A DNA stretch of 64,000 bases from Nostoc sp. 'Peltigera membranacea cyanobiont' N6 (GTDB taxonomy: Bacteria; Cyanobacteriota; Cyanobacteriia; Cyanobacteriales; Nostocaceae), in the NCBI RefSeq assembly GCF_002949735.1, contig NZ_CP026681.1, positions 2,790,001-2,854,000 on the forward strand, given 5' to 3'. How positions within the stretch are numbered: position 1 is the first letter of the stretch; every line of letters begins with the position of its first letter. Position numbers and translations under genes: made by a program. Below are positions 1 to 10,800 of the stretch, in pieces. The notes below the pieces were generated by a model. The model was given only the letters and a program-made list of their open reading frames with translations, was not told the DNA's origin and ran no database searches.

Positions 1-1490
1 TAGCTGATGCTCTCAGACAGAAATTAGAGAAAAAAGGTAGTCAGATCCGCGTAATTGCGATTACTGGAGAACTTTCTGAAGATGAGCGGGAAACTCGACT
101 AGAAGAGTTAAAATCTTATCCCCAACGAGTGCTATAGGACTACTATTTGATTTCTGAAAAGATACGTAGGGTGTGTTAGCGACAGCGTAATGCACCATCA
201 TCAAGGGTTTGGTGCGTTACGAACTGCGTTCTAACACACCTTACAATACCTAATTTTGTTCAGAAATCAAATATGATTCCTATAGTTGCTACGGACTGTT
301 TGAGTGAAGGGGTAAACCTGCAAACACACTTCAGTGCTGTTATTCACTACGATTTACCCTGGAATCCTAACCGGTTAGAACAACGTGAAGGACGTATTGA
401 CCGCTACGGCCAAACAGCAACTAAGGTGAAAGCCTGCTTGCTTTATGGTCGAGATAATCCTGTTGATGGTGCAGTTCTGGATGTTCTGATTCGTAAAGCT
501 GTGCAGATTCACAAGTCTTTAGGAATTACTGTTCCCGTCCCAATGGAAAGTACTACTGTAGCGGAAGCAGTATTTAAATCCCTTTTTGAACGTACTACTG
601 AGGTTATTCAGTTATCGCTGTTTGAGTTTCAAGAAGAATCTGCGGTTGATAAAGTTCATAAGAATTGGGACAAGGCAGTAGAACGTGAAAAAACCAATCG
701 GACTCGCTTTGCTCAACGTGCCATTAAACCTGAGCAAGTAGAACAGGAATTAATTGATTCTGACCAAATTTTAGGGAATGAGCAGGATGTAGAGCGGTTT
801 GTCTTATCGGCTTGCGATCGCATATCTTGTTCTTTAATTAAGAAAAAGCAGGGATGGTTACTTTCCCAACCACCGGATTTTCTCAAGTCAACTTTAGGGG
901 ATAAGTCGCGTTTACTCTCTTTTACCACCCCAACACCAGAGGGCGTGGAATACGTAGGACGAAATCACCCTTTAGTGGAAGGCTTGGCACGGTACATCCT
1001 AGAAGATGCACTTTCCCACACAAATGAACCGATCGCAGCACGATGCGGCTTTACTACAACTAATGCGGTACAAAAGCGCACAACTTTGCTGCTGGTAAGG
1101 TTACGGCATTTGTTAGACAGTTCTAAACGTACTACAGAAACGCGAAATACCACATCTCTACTAGCGGAAGAATGCGCGGTTATTGGCTTTACAGGTTCGC
1201 CCTCTAGCCCTAGCTGGTTGACACAGTTGGAAGCAACATCACTATTGCAACAAGCGAAGCCAGTCAGCGATGTTACTAAAGCTATGAAGCAGATAGAAAT
1301 TGGTGAGTTACTCCAAAGGTTAGAAGAACTCCAGCCAGATTTGGAAAAGTTTGCCAGAGAAAGAGCAGAAGAACTTTTACAAAGCCATAGACGCGTCAGA
1401 ACAATGACCCAAGAAGGTCGAATTCGCGTCACTCCCCAATTGCCGATGGATGTTCTCGGCATTTTCATCCTCCAACCCGGACGAAAGTAA
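1..1490 (+). pseudogene. DrmD-like SNF2-family helicase, interrupted and 5'-truncated by window edge
   Basis: C-terminal part of a superfamily 2 helicase. Frame 3 is open from the window edge to position 134 and ends in RVL before a TAG at 135-137; the same frame resumes at 285 with VATDCLSEGVNLQ (motif V) and then LEQREGRIDRYGQ (motif VI) around residues 35-46 of the downstream part. The 150 inserted bases (element plus TA duplication) are a multiple of three but carry two in-frame stops. The downstream part alone could be made from ATG 273 (405 residues), but would lack the ATPase half. Motif style and the next genes (N6-adenine methylase, DUF1998 helicase) match DrmD of class 1 DISARM; this assignment is inference. 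The upstream ATPase domain is outside the window. Confidence 0.8.
135..282. mobile_element. 148-bp MITE with TA target duplication (IS630/Tc1-like)
   Basis: The ends are imperfect inverted repeats of about 24 bp: left TAGGACTACTATTTGATTTC, right the complement of GAAATCAAATATGATTCCTA. The element is flanked by TA (133-134 and 283-284). Removing it plus one TA restores an uninterrupted helicase frame (RVL-VATD), which proves insertion. The interior holds a second hairpin, GGTGTGTTAG (170-179) pairing with CTAACACACC near 231-240, a common cyanobacterial palindrome. No coding capacity. TA duplication is typical of IS630-family-mobilised elements. Confidence 0.85.
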
Positions 1491-1555
1491 AAGGCTGGTA
1501 GTCTTGCAACTGCGCTGCTACCAGCTATTAATTTTTTATTTTTAATTCTCCAGAT

Positions 1556-4500
1556 ATGAAAACTACATTAACTGCGCTTCAAATCGAAGGAAATTTACTA
1601 GCTCCAGATATGACTGCCCAAATGCTCGAAGGCAGCATCAAAGGACAATTGCCAGAAGACTTTGGTTTTAATAAAACTGACAAGCTAGCAGATGAAATTG
1701 CTACTGCCTGGGGCGATGCTAAAGCATACTGGGCAGCATTTCAACGCGCATTGGCAAGGCTCGATGAAAATAATTCCGCTACTACAATTACCCGTGAACT
1801 TTGGACAGTGCCATTACTGCAAAGTCTAGGTTATGAACCTGTATACACTGCAACAGCCGAAGTCGTAGAGGACAAAACTTATGCGATTTCCCATCGTGCA
1901 GAAGCAGGAGAAAATAAACCACCTATCCATATTATTGGTTGTCGGTTAGAAATCGATAAACGTCCTCCCAGTGGCACACCCAGGTTATCAGCACACGCAC
2001 TGGTGCAGGAGTATCTTAACAAGACAGAGCATCTGTGGGCGATCGCAACCAATGGTTATCGCTGGCGGTTACTGCGTGACTCTTCGTTGATGACTCGTCT
2101 TACTTACATCGAATTTGACTTAGAGCAAATTCTCAGTGGCGAAAACTTTGCTGAGTTCGGGTTATTTTATCGGTTGTTTCATCGCTCTCGTTTGCCTGAA
2201 GGTATGGATGATGCGGATAAGTGTTTGTTGGAATATTATCACCAAGAAGCACGACAACAAGGGGAACGAGTACGCGATCGCTTACGGGATGGGGTAGAAA
2301 AAGCCCTAATACAGTTAGGAAATGGTTTTCTACAACATCCTGCAAATGAACATTTACGGCAGAAGTTTACAGATGGCAGTCTCAAAGATATTGATTATTA
2401 CCGCCAATTGTTGCGGCTGATTTATCGCTTACTGTTTTTAATGGTTGCAGAGTCTCGAAATTTATTATTAATTGGGGATGATTTAGAGAAAGCACGAATC
2501 TACCGAGAATATTACAGCATTGAGCGACTGCGAGAGTTAGCCGAAAGACCACATTGGCGACGCGAGGGTTTCCAAGACTTGTGGCAAGGCTTACGGGTGA
2601 CATTTCTACTGTTTGATGAAAACTGGCGCGGAGAAGTATTGGGGCTATCTCCTCTCAATGGAGATTTATTTGGTTCTACAACTCTACCAGCATTAGAGAA
2701 TTGTGCAATTGATAATTATGATTTGCTGATAGCACTTCGTCATCTTTCCTTATATGAAAACAAGGCGCAACTGCGGCGAGTTAACTATGAGTACCTGGAT
2801 GTTGAAGAATTAGGTAGTGTGTATGAAAGTTTACTTGATTTTCATCCGCAAGTAGCACAGAAAAAGGGAATATATGAATTTGCGTTGGTGTATGGTAGCG
2901 ATCGCAAAACAACTGGCTCTTACTACACGCCATCAGAATTAGTACACCAGTTAATTAAAACAGCATTAGAACCTGTAATTGAAGATAAATTGGCTCAAGT
3001 TCGTAGTCAAACTTCTACACCACCTAATCCAGACGAACTAAAGCGTAATTTAGAGCAGGCTTTACTCAGCCTCAAAATTTGTGATCCTGCTTGCGGTTCT
3101 GGACATTTTCTTTTGGCAGCAGCAAGACGTATTGGTAAAGAATTAGCTAAAGTACGAAGTGACGAAGCAGAACCAGGAAGCCAACCGTTAAAATTGGCGA
3201 TTCGGGATGTAATTCAGAATTGCATTTATGGAGTGGATTTAAACCCGTTAGCTGTAGATTTATGCAAAGTAGCATTATGGATTGAAGGTTTCCCTGGTAA
3301 GTTACCACTTAGCTTTTTAGACCATAGGATTAAGTGTGGTAATTCCCTGGTGGGGGTGTTAGATATCAATTGCCTGGAGGAAGGGATACCTGATGAAGCA
3401 TATAAGGCTGTGACTGGGGATGATAAGCAATTAGCGACACAGTTGAAGAAGCGAAATAAGAAAGAACGGGATAACAAAGGACAGTTATCAACTGATGAGA
3501 AATTAGCAACTGATAATATAGATTATGCAGAGAAGTGGCGACAATTGGGTGTAATTCCTGAAACCACACCACAAGAAGTTAGAAGTAAACAAAGAAGATA
3601 TAAAGAGAATCTACAAGAACCTAGTTGGTGGCTCAAGTATTCTGCCTGTAACTTATGGACAGCAGCATTTTTTATGCCACTAACTGAAAATGATTTGCAG
3701 TTACTACCAACAACCGAAGCATTAAATCGGTTAGAGCGCGAAAAAGTAGAAAAAATTTATAAATCAGACGATAGTTACCAATTACATATTACGAACTACG
3801 AATTGAATAACATTGTAAATGCAGCGAATAAATTAGCTGAAGAGAAGCATTTTTTCCACTGGTGCATAGAATTTCCTGATATTTTTCCAGAAAATCAGGA
3901 AAAATGGGGATTTGATTGTGTTTTGGGTAATCCACCTTGGGAACGGATTAAGTTACAGGAAAAAGAGTTTTTTGCTTCTCAAAGTGCAGAAATTGCTAAA
4001 GCTATAAATAAGGCGGCGCGGGAGAAGTTGATTAAGGAATTACCTAAGAAAAATCCTGAGTTAGCACAAGCATTTGAAGAAGCGAAACATGATGCTGAAG
4101 CGCAAAGTAAGTTTATTCGGGAGTCAGGGAGATTTCCGTTAACTGCGGTAGGGGATATCAACACTTATGCTGTGTTTGCAGAGACTACAAGAAAGTTGAT
4201 TTCATCTAATGGAAGGGTTGGGGTTATTCTACCTGTGGGAATTGCTACCGATGATACAACTAAAAAATATTTTGGTGATTTGATTAAATCTCAGTCTTTA
4301 GAAAGTTTGATAGGTTTTGAAAATGAAGCTTTTATTTTCCCATCAGTACATCACGCATTTAAATTTTGTACTTTAACCGTTACAGGTAAGGATGTAAAAG
4401 TTAAACAAGCCGATTTTACCTTTTTCTGTCGTTACTTTGCTGATACTAATAATCATCAACGACATTTTCATTTATCATCGACAGAAATTGCCTTAATTAA

Positions 4501-5497
4501 TCCCAATACTTTTACTTGTCCTATTTTCCGCACTCGTGCTGATGCAGAATTAACTACGAAAATTTATCAGCTTGTTCCTGTTTTAGAAAATGAGACAACT
4601 GGGAATAATCCTTGGGATATTTCGTTTATGGCTATGTTTCACATGGCAAATGATAGCAGTTTATTTAAGAACGAACCAGGTGAAGGTTTAGTTCCGCTTT
4701 ATGAAGCTAAAATGTTTCATCAGTTTGATCATCGTTACTCAACTTATGAAGGTGCAACACAAGCTAACCTAAATGCAGGCATTTTACCTCAAATACCAGA
4801 TGAAATCAAACAAAACCCAACTTTTACTATTAAAGCTCGTTACTGGGTGAATCAAATTGAGGTAGAAAATCGACTAGCTGATAAATGGAATAAGGATTGG
4901 CTTTTAGGTTTTAGAGATATTACCAATTCTACAAGTGAAAGGACTTCTATCTTTAGCTTTTTGCCGAAAGTAGGTATTGGTAATAAAGCACCCTTACTTA
5001 TATCAAATAAATTTGAAGCTAGATTTGTATCCTGTTTTTATGCTTCTATCAATAGTCTAGTTTTTGATTTTGTAACTCGTCAAAAATTAGGTGGAACAAC
5101 AATGAACTTTTTCATCGTCAAACAACTCCCGATAATTCCCCCAGAATTATACACCCCAGAAGATATCAAATTTATTAGCGATCGCGTACTCGAATTAGTC
5201 TACACCGCGTGGGATATGCAACCCTTCGCCAAAGATATGGGATACGACGGCGAACCCTTCATTTGGAACCCCAACAGACGCGCATTATTAAGAGCAGAAT
5301 TAGACGCATATTACGCCAAACTCTACGGACTCACCCGTGATGAACTGCGATATATTCTAGACCCTGCTGATGTCTACGGCGCAGACTTCCCCAGCGAAAC
5401 ATTCCGCGTTTTAAAGAATAACGAAATGAAGCAGTTTGGCGAATACCGCACACAAAGATTAGTTTTGGAGGCATGGGATAGAATGTTTGATACCTAA
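1556..5497 (+). CDS. Large N6-adenine DNA methyltransferase, DrmMI-like (Eco57I-type methylase domain)
   Basis: 1313 residues. Probable DNA adenine-N6 methyltransferase using S-adenosylmethionine. Motif I DPACGSGHFLLAA lies at about residue 511 and the catalytic motif IV NPPW at about 792 (in VLGNPPWERI); both are in the order of gamma-type N6 methylases. Residues 1-440 form a long N-terminal region without a nuclease motif I can see, and the last 250 residues look like a target-recognition/C-terminal helical region. It begins 65 bp after the DrmD-like helicase and is followed by the kinase, radical SAM and DUF1998 helicase genes, so it is likely the self-marking methylase of a class 1 DISARM-like system. 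The frame is intact. A BREX PglX-like or type IIG enzyme is the main alternative; no BREX partners are visible. Confidence 0.82.
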   Translation: MKTTLTALQIEGNLLAPDMTAQMLEGSIKGQLPEDFGFNKTDKLADEIATAWGDAKAYWAAFQRALARLDENNSATTITRELWTVPLLQSLGYEPVYTATAEVVEDKTYAISHRAEAGENKPPIHIIGCRLEIDKRPPSGTPRLSAHALVQEYLNKTEHLWAIATNGYRWRLLRDSSLMTRLTYIEFDLEQILSGENFAEFGLFYRLFHRSRLPEGMDDADKCLLEYYHQEARQQGERVRDRLRDGVEKALIQLGNGFLQHPANEHLRQKFTDGSLKDIDYYRQLLRLIYRLLFLMVAESRNLLLIGDDLEKARIYREYYSIERLRELAERPHWRREGFQDLWQGLRVTFLLFDENWRGEVLGLSPLNGDLFGSTTLPALENCAIDNYDLLIALRHLSLYENKAQLRRVNYEYLDVEELGSVYESLLDFHPQVAQKKGIYEFALVYGSDRKTTGSYYTPSELVHQLIKTALEPVIEDKLAQVRSQTSTPPNPDELKRNLEQALLSLKICDPACGSGHFLLAAARRIGKELAKVRSDEAEPGSQPLKLAIRDVIQNCIYGVDLNPLAVDLCKVALWIEGFPGKLPLSFLDHRIKCGNSLVGVLDINCLEEGIPDEAYKAVTGDDKQLATQLKKRNKKERDNKGQLSTDEKLATDNIDYAEKWRQLGVIPETTPQEVRSKQRRYKENLQEPSWWLKYSACNLWTAAFFMPLTENDLQLLPTTEALNRLEREKVEKIYKSDDSYQLHITNYELNNIVNAANKLAEEKHFFHWCIEFPDIFPENQEKWGFDCVLGNPPWERIKLQEKEFFASQSAEIAKAINKAAREKLIKELPKKNPELAQAFEEAKHDAEAQSKFIRESGRFPLTAVGDINTYAVFAETTRKLISSNGRVGVILPVGIATDDTTKKYFGDLIKSQSLESLIGFENEAFIFPSVHHAFKFCTLTVTGKDVKVKQADFTFFCRYFADTNNHQRHFHLSSTEIALINPNTFTCPIFRTRADAELTTKIYQLVPVLENETTGNNPWDISFMAMFHMANDSSLFKNEPGEGLVPLYEAKMFHQFDHRYSTYEGATQANLNAGILPQIPDEIKQNPTFTIKARYWVNQIEVENRLADKWNKDWLLGFRDITNSTSERTSIFSFLPKVGIGNKAPLLISNKFEARFVSCFYASINSLVFDFVTRQKLGGTTMNFFIVKQLPIIPPELYTPEDIKFISDRVLELVYTAWDMQPFAKDMGYDGEPFIWNPNRRALLRAELDAYYAKLYGLTRDELRYILDPADVYGADFPSETFRVLKNNEMKQFGEYRTQRLVLEAWDRMFDT

Positions 5498-5663
5498 ATT
5501 AAACCTGATTATTCTTACAGTAGATTGTAGATAACCGAAGTACAAAATCTAGAAAAAACTAGATACCTAGCCTATTTTATTCCAGATTTTTGAAGTTTGC
5601 TGTAATGGATACACGCATTAAACTTTATTCAATTTCTTCTTAATAAAATTAGATTGGTAAGCA

Positions 5664-6221
5664 ATGAAAGTATTAGCAATTGTTGGTATGGCTGGTTCTG
5701 GTAAAAGTACAGTAGCTGAATATTTTAAAAATCAGAATTTGCCTGTATTAAGCTTTGGCGACTTAATCAGAGAAGAAATCTTAAAACGCGGACTAGAAAT
5801 TACGCCCCTGACTGAGCCAATAGTTAGAGAAGAAATCAGAAACAAGTATGGAATGGATGCTTGTGTAAAACTGTCTTTACCTTGGATTCAAGCTAAATTG
5901 ATGAAAAATTCTTTTGTTATCATTGATGGCATAAGAAGCTTTAGTGAATATAAATCTCTGAAAAAAGAGTTTGGTGATAAATTAGTAGTCTTAGCTTTAT
6001 TTACTTCCAAGCATATCCGTTATAAACGCCTAGCTTCCAGAATAATAAGACCATTTAAAAGAGATGAAGCTGAAGCACGAGATTATAGAGAAATCGAGAA
6101 AATCGAGCTAGGTGGAACTATAGCTATAGCAGATTTTATGATTATTAATGATGGTATACCAGAAGAATTATTTCAAAAACTGGAAACTTTACTCACTATT
6201 TTAGTTACAAAAGTTTCTTAA
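5664..6221 (+). CDS. P-loop nucleotide kinase, UPF0200/COG0237-like
   Basis: 185 residues. The P-loop GMAGSGKST is at residues 8-16; further kinase-like signatures are SFGDLIREE (about 31-39), VIIDGIRSFSEY (about 88-99) and the end ADFMIINDG. This pattern resembles the archaeal-type UPF0200 family and dephospho-CoA/nucleoside monophosphate kinases. The substrate is not known; a (deoxy)nucleotide is plausible. It lies 166 bp after the methylase and 56 bp before the radical SAM gene in the same direction, so it is inside the DISARM-like locus, where such a kinase is not a standard component. By eye this gene and the next are more AT-rich than the helicase gene that follows, which may mean a separate origin. 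Confidence 0.72.
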   Translation: MKVLAIVGMAGSGKSTVAEYFKNQNLPVLSFGDLIREEILKRGLEITPLTEPIVREEIRNKYGMDACVKLSLPWIQAKLMKNSFVIIDGIRSFSEYKSLKKEFGDKLVVLALFTSKHIRYKRLASRIIRPFKRDEAEARDYREIEKIELGGTIAIADFMIINDGIPEELFQKLETLLTILVTKVS

Positions 6222-6277
6222 TTTAACAAATCTAAACAGCTACTAAACACTCAAAAAATCAAACAATAGGTAAAATC

Positions 6278-7768
6278 ATGGATTTACTTTTAGTTAATAT
6301 CCCAATCGACTTAGGTAAAAAACCCTACGATTTAGCTTTTTCCTTTTTAAAAAGGCTGAATTTTGGCATTCTAGTAATCGCCTCTTATATGACAGAGAGA
6401 GGATTTAATGTTGGTATTTTTGACCCTCAATCCCATCCTGAAGAAGATTGTTTAGTAAAACTTTTACAAGAAATTGAGCAGACTTCGCCTCACGTGATTG
6501 GGTTATCTTGTGTCAGTGGTTTTAGCTATCCTCCTTGCCTAAAAATAGCCAGCACAATTCGCAAGAGATTTCCATCTATTCCTATAATTGTTGGTGGTAA
6601 AGATCATGTTGGACAAATTGCAGAAACAGTATTATTGGAATGTTCAGCGATAGATATAGTAGTGAGAGGTGAAGGTGAGGAAATTTTGTGTCAACTTGTT
6701 GACCATATTACTAACAAGAAGCCTCTTGATACAATTAATAATATTGTTTATCGTAATCTTGATGGAGAGATTTGCTCAACTCATTATGATTTAGCTTTCA
6801 ATCCTCAAAAAATGACTCGACTTAACTATAGCCTCTATCCAAATTTCCAGACATTTGCACCAAGTTTGGAAGTTGGTAGAGGTTGTACTTTCGGCTGTGA
6901 ATTCTGTGTTTCTGCAAAAACTGGAGTGCGTAAAAAGGACATACCCTCTATCATCGATGAAGCGGAATATATTACTGATATATATGGGGATAATGAAATT
7001 TGTATTTACCTAGAAACACCTATGTTTCTCATGCAAGATGAAGAAATATCCCAGTTAGCTATTCAACGTCAAGAGAGAGGTTTAAATTTTACCTGGAGAA
7101 CTAGCACGCGTGTAGAATATTTAACTCCAAGCCGTCTAGAAAAATTAGCAAAAGCGGGCTGTCGAATTTTGGATTTAGGATTAGAAAGTGCTTCTTTTGA
7201 TATTCTTCTCCGAATGGGTAAAACTCGCGATCCCCAAAGGTATCTTGACAGAGCATCTGAAATACTGCGTGCTGCCTATGACCTTGGTATTATGATCAAG
7301 CTCAATATTCTTTTTTATATAGGAGATACTTTAGAAACAATAGCAACAACATTTTCTTATCTTACTAAGAATATACCCTATGTCACTAGTGTTTCAGCAT
7401 ATCCTCTTTTACTGTATCCTGGTTCATCTTTAGAAGGGGGAATAAAAGAAGAAGTTAAGCGTTATGGAGGAAATATTATTACAGATGCAGTTTGGCAGTC
7501 AAGACATCTATGGCCTATTAACCCTAGTTCGGAATTAACCTATGATTCTCTCCAAGAGCTAGGAGTTTTGTTTGCTAAATCTTTTCAGACTATCGACACT
7601 TTCTATACTCAAAAGCGATATGGTTATTTTTCTCCAAAAATTTCCTACACCGAATTTGTCGATGCTGCTATTAATTTTGGTATTGATTCTTTACCTTTTT
7701 CCAAAGATTTGAAAGAAACGGAATCAAATAGGCAAGTACTTTGGGATTACTTAAAAGCTGGAATGTAA
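6278..7768 (+). CDS. B12-binding radical SAM protein
   Basis: 496 residues. The N-terminal 140 residues look like a cobalamin-binding Rossmann domain (LLVNIP start, GVxxFDPQ-like loop, HVIGLSCVSGFSYPP, VVRGEGEE before the linker). The radical SAM cluster motif CTFGCEFC places cysteines at 203, 207 and 210; the motif GCRILDLGLESAS (about 290) fits the SAM-binding barrel. The family catalyses methylations, ring rearrangements or other radical chemistry; the substrate here is unknown. Adjacent to the nucleotide kinase (56 bp) and 58 bp before the DUF1998 helicase. Not a viperin by domain content, since viperins lack the B12 domain. Function in nucleotide or DNA modification is inference from context. 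Confidence 0.82.
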   Translation: MDLLLVNIPIDLGKKPYDLAFSFLKRLNFGILVIASYMTERGFNVGIFDPQSHPEEDCLVKLLQEIEQTSPHVIGLSCVSGFSYPPCLKIASTIRKRFPSIPIIVGGKDHVGQIAETVLLECSAIDIVVRGEGEEILCQLVDHITNKKPLDTINNIVYRNLDGEICSTHYDLAFNPQKMTRLNYSLYPNFQTFAPSLEVGRGCTFGCEFCVSAKTGVRKKDIPSIIDEAEYITDIYGDNEICIYLETPMFLMQDEEISQLAIQRQERGLNFTWRTSTRVEYLTPSRLEKLAKAGCRILDLGLESASFDILLRMGKTRDPQRYLDRASEILRAAYDLGIMIKLNILFYIGDTLETIATTFSYLTKNIPYVTSVSAYPLLLYPGSSLEGGIKEEVKRYGGNIITDAVWQSRHLWPINPSSELTYDSLQELGVLFAKSFQTIDTFYTQKRYGYFSPKISYTEFVDAAINFGIDSLPFSKDLKETESNRQVLWDYLKAGM

Positions 7769-7826
7769 AACATGAGACTAATCGCTATTTGAGGCAGTTT
7801 TTATATTAATATATTAGCTTTTAATT

Positions 7827-10800
7827 ATGAAAATTCCGGTCAAACTACAAGAATTAATCAAACAGCCAGAACCAGCTATTTTATCTATTAGTTCCCTCAT
7901 CGGACAAAGATTAGCATTAGTTGATTGTACAAATATTGTTTCTATCACCTCTGAACAACTAAACCTAATTTTCACCCATGTTCCCCAAGAATGGGATGAT
8001 GCAGAACTAACAGAGATTTTTGACACTAACACCCTAACAGACACCTTTGCCAACCAACTTTACCAATACATTGACCATCGCTTAGGACACATTCCCACAC
8101 AACAAAAAGGCACGTCGTCCCAATTATCAATTCCTGATTCCCTTGATATCTTTAACTTCCGCAACGAGGTAATAGGCGACTACCGCCGCTATATTGAAAG
8201 CTTCCTCAAAATCCGCGATCGCAAAGTCAAAGAATTTGTAGACGCAGAATTAGACAAGGGGCAACTTTGGACTGACCCCCTAGTACAACTCAATCCCAGT
8301 TACAAAAAAGGTGCGACAGTTAAAGAGTTAGTACAACAGCAAACGCTTCATTCAGATTGCGAGAAATATTTCTACAAAAAAAACGGCGAACCCTTCACCT
8401 TCCATTACCACCAAAAGCAAGCATTTGAAACTGCACAACGCCAAGAACCTTACGTTGTTACTACAGGCACAGGTTCTGGTAAAAGCATGACTTACGTTGT
8501 GCCGATCTTTAATGATTTACTTCGTCATCCTGAAATTTCAGGAGTCAGGGCAATATTGGTTTATCCCATGAATGCCTTAATTAACTCACAAAAAGAAGAA
8601 CTCGACAAATTTTTACGCCAAGTTCCGAATACTCACATTCGTGTTGAAAAATACACTGGGCAAGAAAGTTTAACCAGGAAAACCGAAATTCAAAACAACC
8701 CACCCCATATTTTACTCACCAACTACGTGATGCTAGAGTTAATGCTCTCACGCACTCACGAAAATAAACTGGTAGAGTCTCCCAATTTAAAATTCCTGAT
8801 ACTGGATGAATTACACACCTATCGGGGACGACAAGGTGCAGACGTTGCCATATTGATCCGCAAACTCCGTCAGCGTAGCAAAAGTAATGACGAATTACTC
8901 TGCATTGGCACAAGTGCCACCATGTCAACGGTCGGTTCCCGCGAACAACGCCGCCAAGTTGTGGCAGATGTCGCTAGTAAATTATTTGGCGTGGAAATTA
9001 AACCCAACAATGTCATTGATGAAACCCTAGAACGTTCTATCCAACGCGCTGAACCTACTATTGAACAACTGTGCCAAGGAATCTTGGCAGGTTTACCAAC
9101 CGAGTTAGAACAAACACTAATAGAATTCCGAAACCACTCCTTGAGCCACTGGATCGAGATGAACTTCGGTTTAGAAGAAAGAGAAGGACATCTCGTTCGC
9201 CGTCAACCCATCAGCTTAGAAACAGGTGCAACCAAACTTGCCGAACAAACCCAGCTTCTAGAGGAAACTTGTCTAACAGTCCTCAAACAGATGTTCCTGT
9301 GGGGAAGTAAAACTAATGGACTTGCCTTTCGCCTACATCAGTTTATTTCCCAAGGGGGAAGCGTTTACGCCACTATTGAAAATCGAGACAAACGCCATTT
9401 AACCCTTGAAGGTCAATATACAACCACCGACAACCGCCTGCTTTATCCCCTCGTTTTTTGCCGGGAATGCGGACAAGATTATTATGTCGTTCGCTACGAT
9501 GCGGATAAGCATATTACCCTGCCCCAATTGCCTACTGCATTAGATATTAGTCCTGATGATGCAGATATTACCGAAGGTTATCTTACCCTTGATGAACCAG
9601 AACTTTGGGATACAAGCGATGAAGATAGACTTCCTGACTCTTGGTTTAGTGAAACTAAAAAGAAAGGACGGGTTGCCAAAAAAGACTTTGCACGGTTTAT
9701 TCCTCGAAAACTCCAAATCCTACCCAATGGTAAAGTTACATCCTCCCTGTTGCAAGGAACTACTTGTTGGTTTATTCCTAAACCCTTTTTGACCTGTCTC
9801 AACTGCGGCGTACTTCATGATAAGAAGCGCAACGAATTTGCTAAACTCTCTCGCCTCAGCAGTGAAGGACGCAGTACCGCGACCACTCTACTTTGTCTTT
9901 CTACCACCAGCCGCCTCAAGCAAGTCTTTACAGGGGAGAAAGCTAAAGCTGCCAAAATCCTCAGTTTTACTGATAATCGTCAAGATGCTTCATTACAAGC
10001 AGGGCATTTCAATGATTTTGTCCAAACCAGTTTCTTACGGGCTGCACTTTTAGGCGCAATTCAAGCCAAAGGGCAACTCACCCACAGCGAATTAGCTAGT
10101 GTAGTCGTCCACTACATGGGAATTACTCAAAACGACTATGCCAAGCAACCAGCAGAATTTAGTGGCGGTAAGCGGCGCAATGAAGAAGCCTTTCGCAAAC
10201 TGATTGAATATCGCCTTTACGAAGACTTGCGTCGGGGATGGCGCATCGTCCAACCCAACCTCGAACAGTGCGGACTGTTAGTGATTGAATATAATGGACT
10301 ACAAGAAGACTGTGCTGACAACAACCTTTGGCAAAAACACCGCCATCCTCTTTTACTACAAGCCACTCCGCAAGAACGTTTCATCATTACCCAAGCATTC
10401 CTTAACCATCTGAGGCGAGAATTGGCAATTGATGCCAAACTTTTACAACCAGACCAGAAAGATTCACTCAAAAGCGAAGTTATTCAAGCTCTTAAAGAAC
10501 CTTGGGTATTCGATGAAAATGAGTACTTATACTTAGCAACTTGGGCAACTATTAGCACTGGTGGTAATGAAAGAGCCAAAGTCAAACTTACTACTAGAAG
10601 TAAAATTGGACGATTTTTGCGATCGCCGAATACATGGTCGCTCCTTAGCCACCTTTTAACAGATGTAGAGTTCAATAGCTTAATCACTACTCTAATTGAT
10701 GCTTTATGTGATGCTGGCTACCTAGTGCAAGAAAAATCTGAGGTGCAGCTACGCATAGACTCACTACTATGGAAAGCAACTAACCTCAAGGAAATCCCTA

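Noticed and set aside
6278..7768. Prokaryotic viperin
   Set aside because: A B12-binding domain is present at the N-terminus, which viperins lack.
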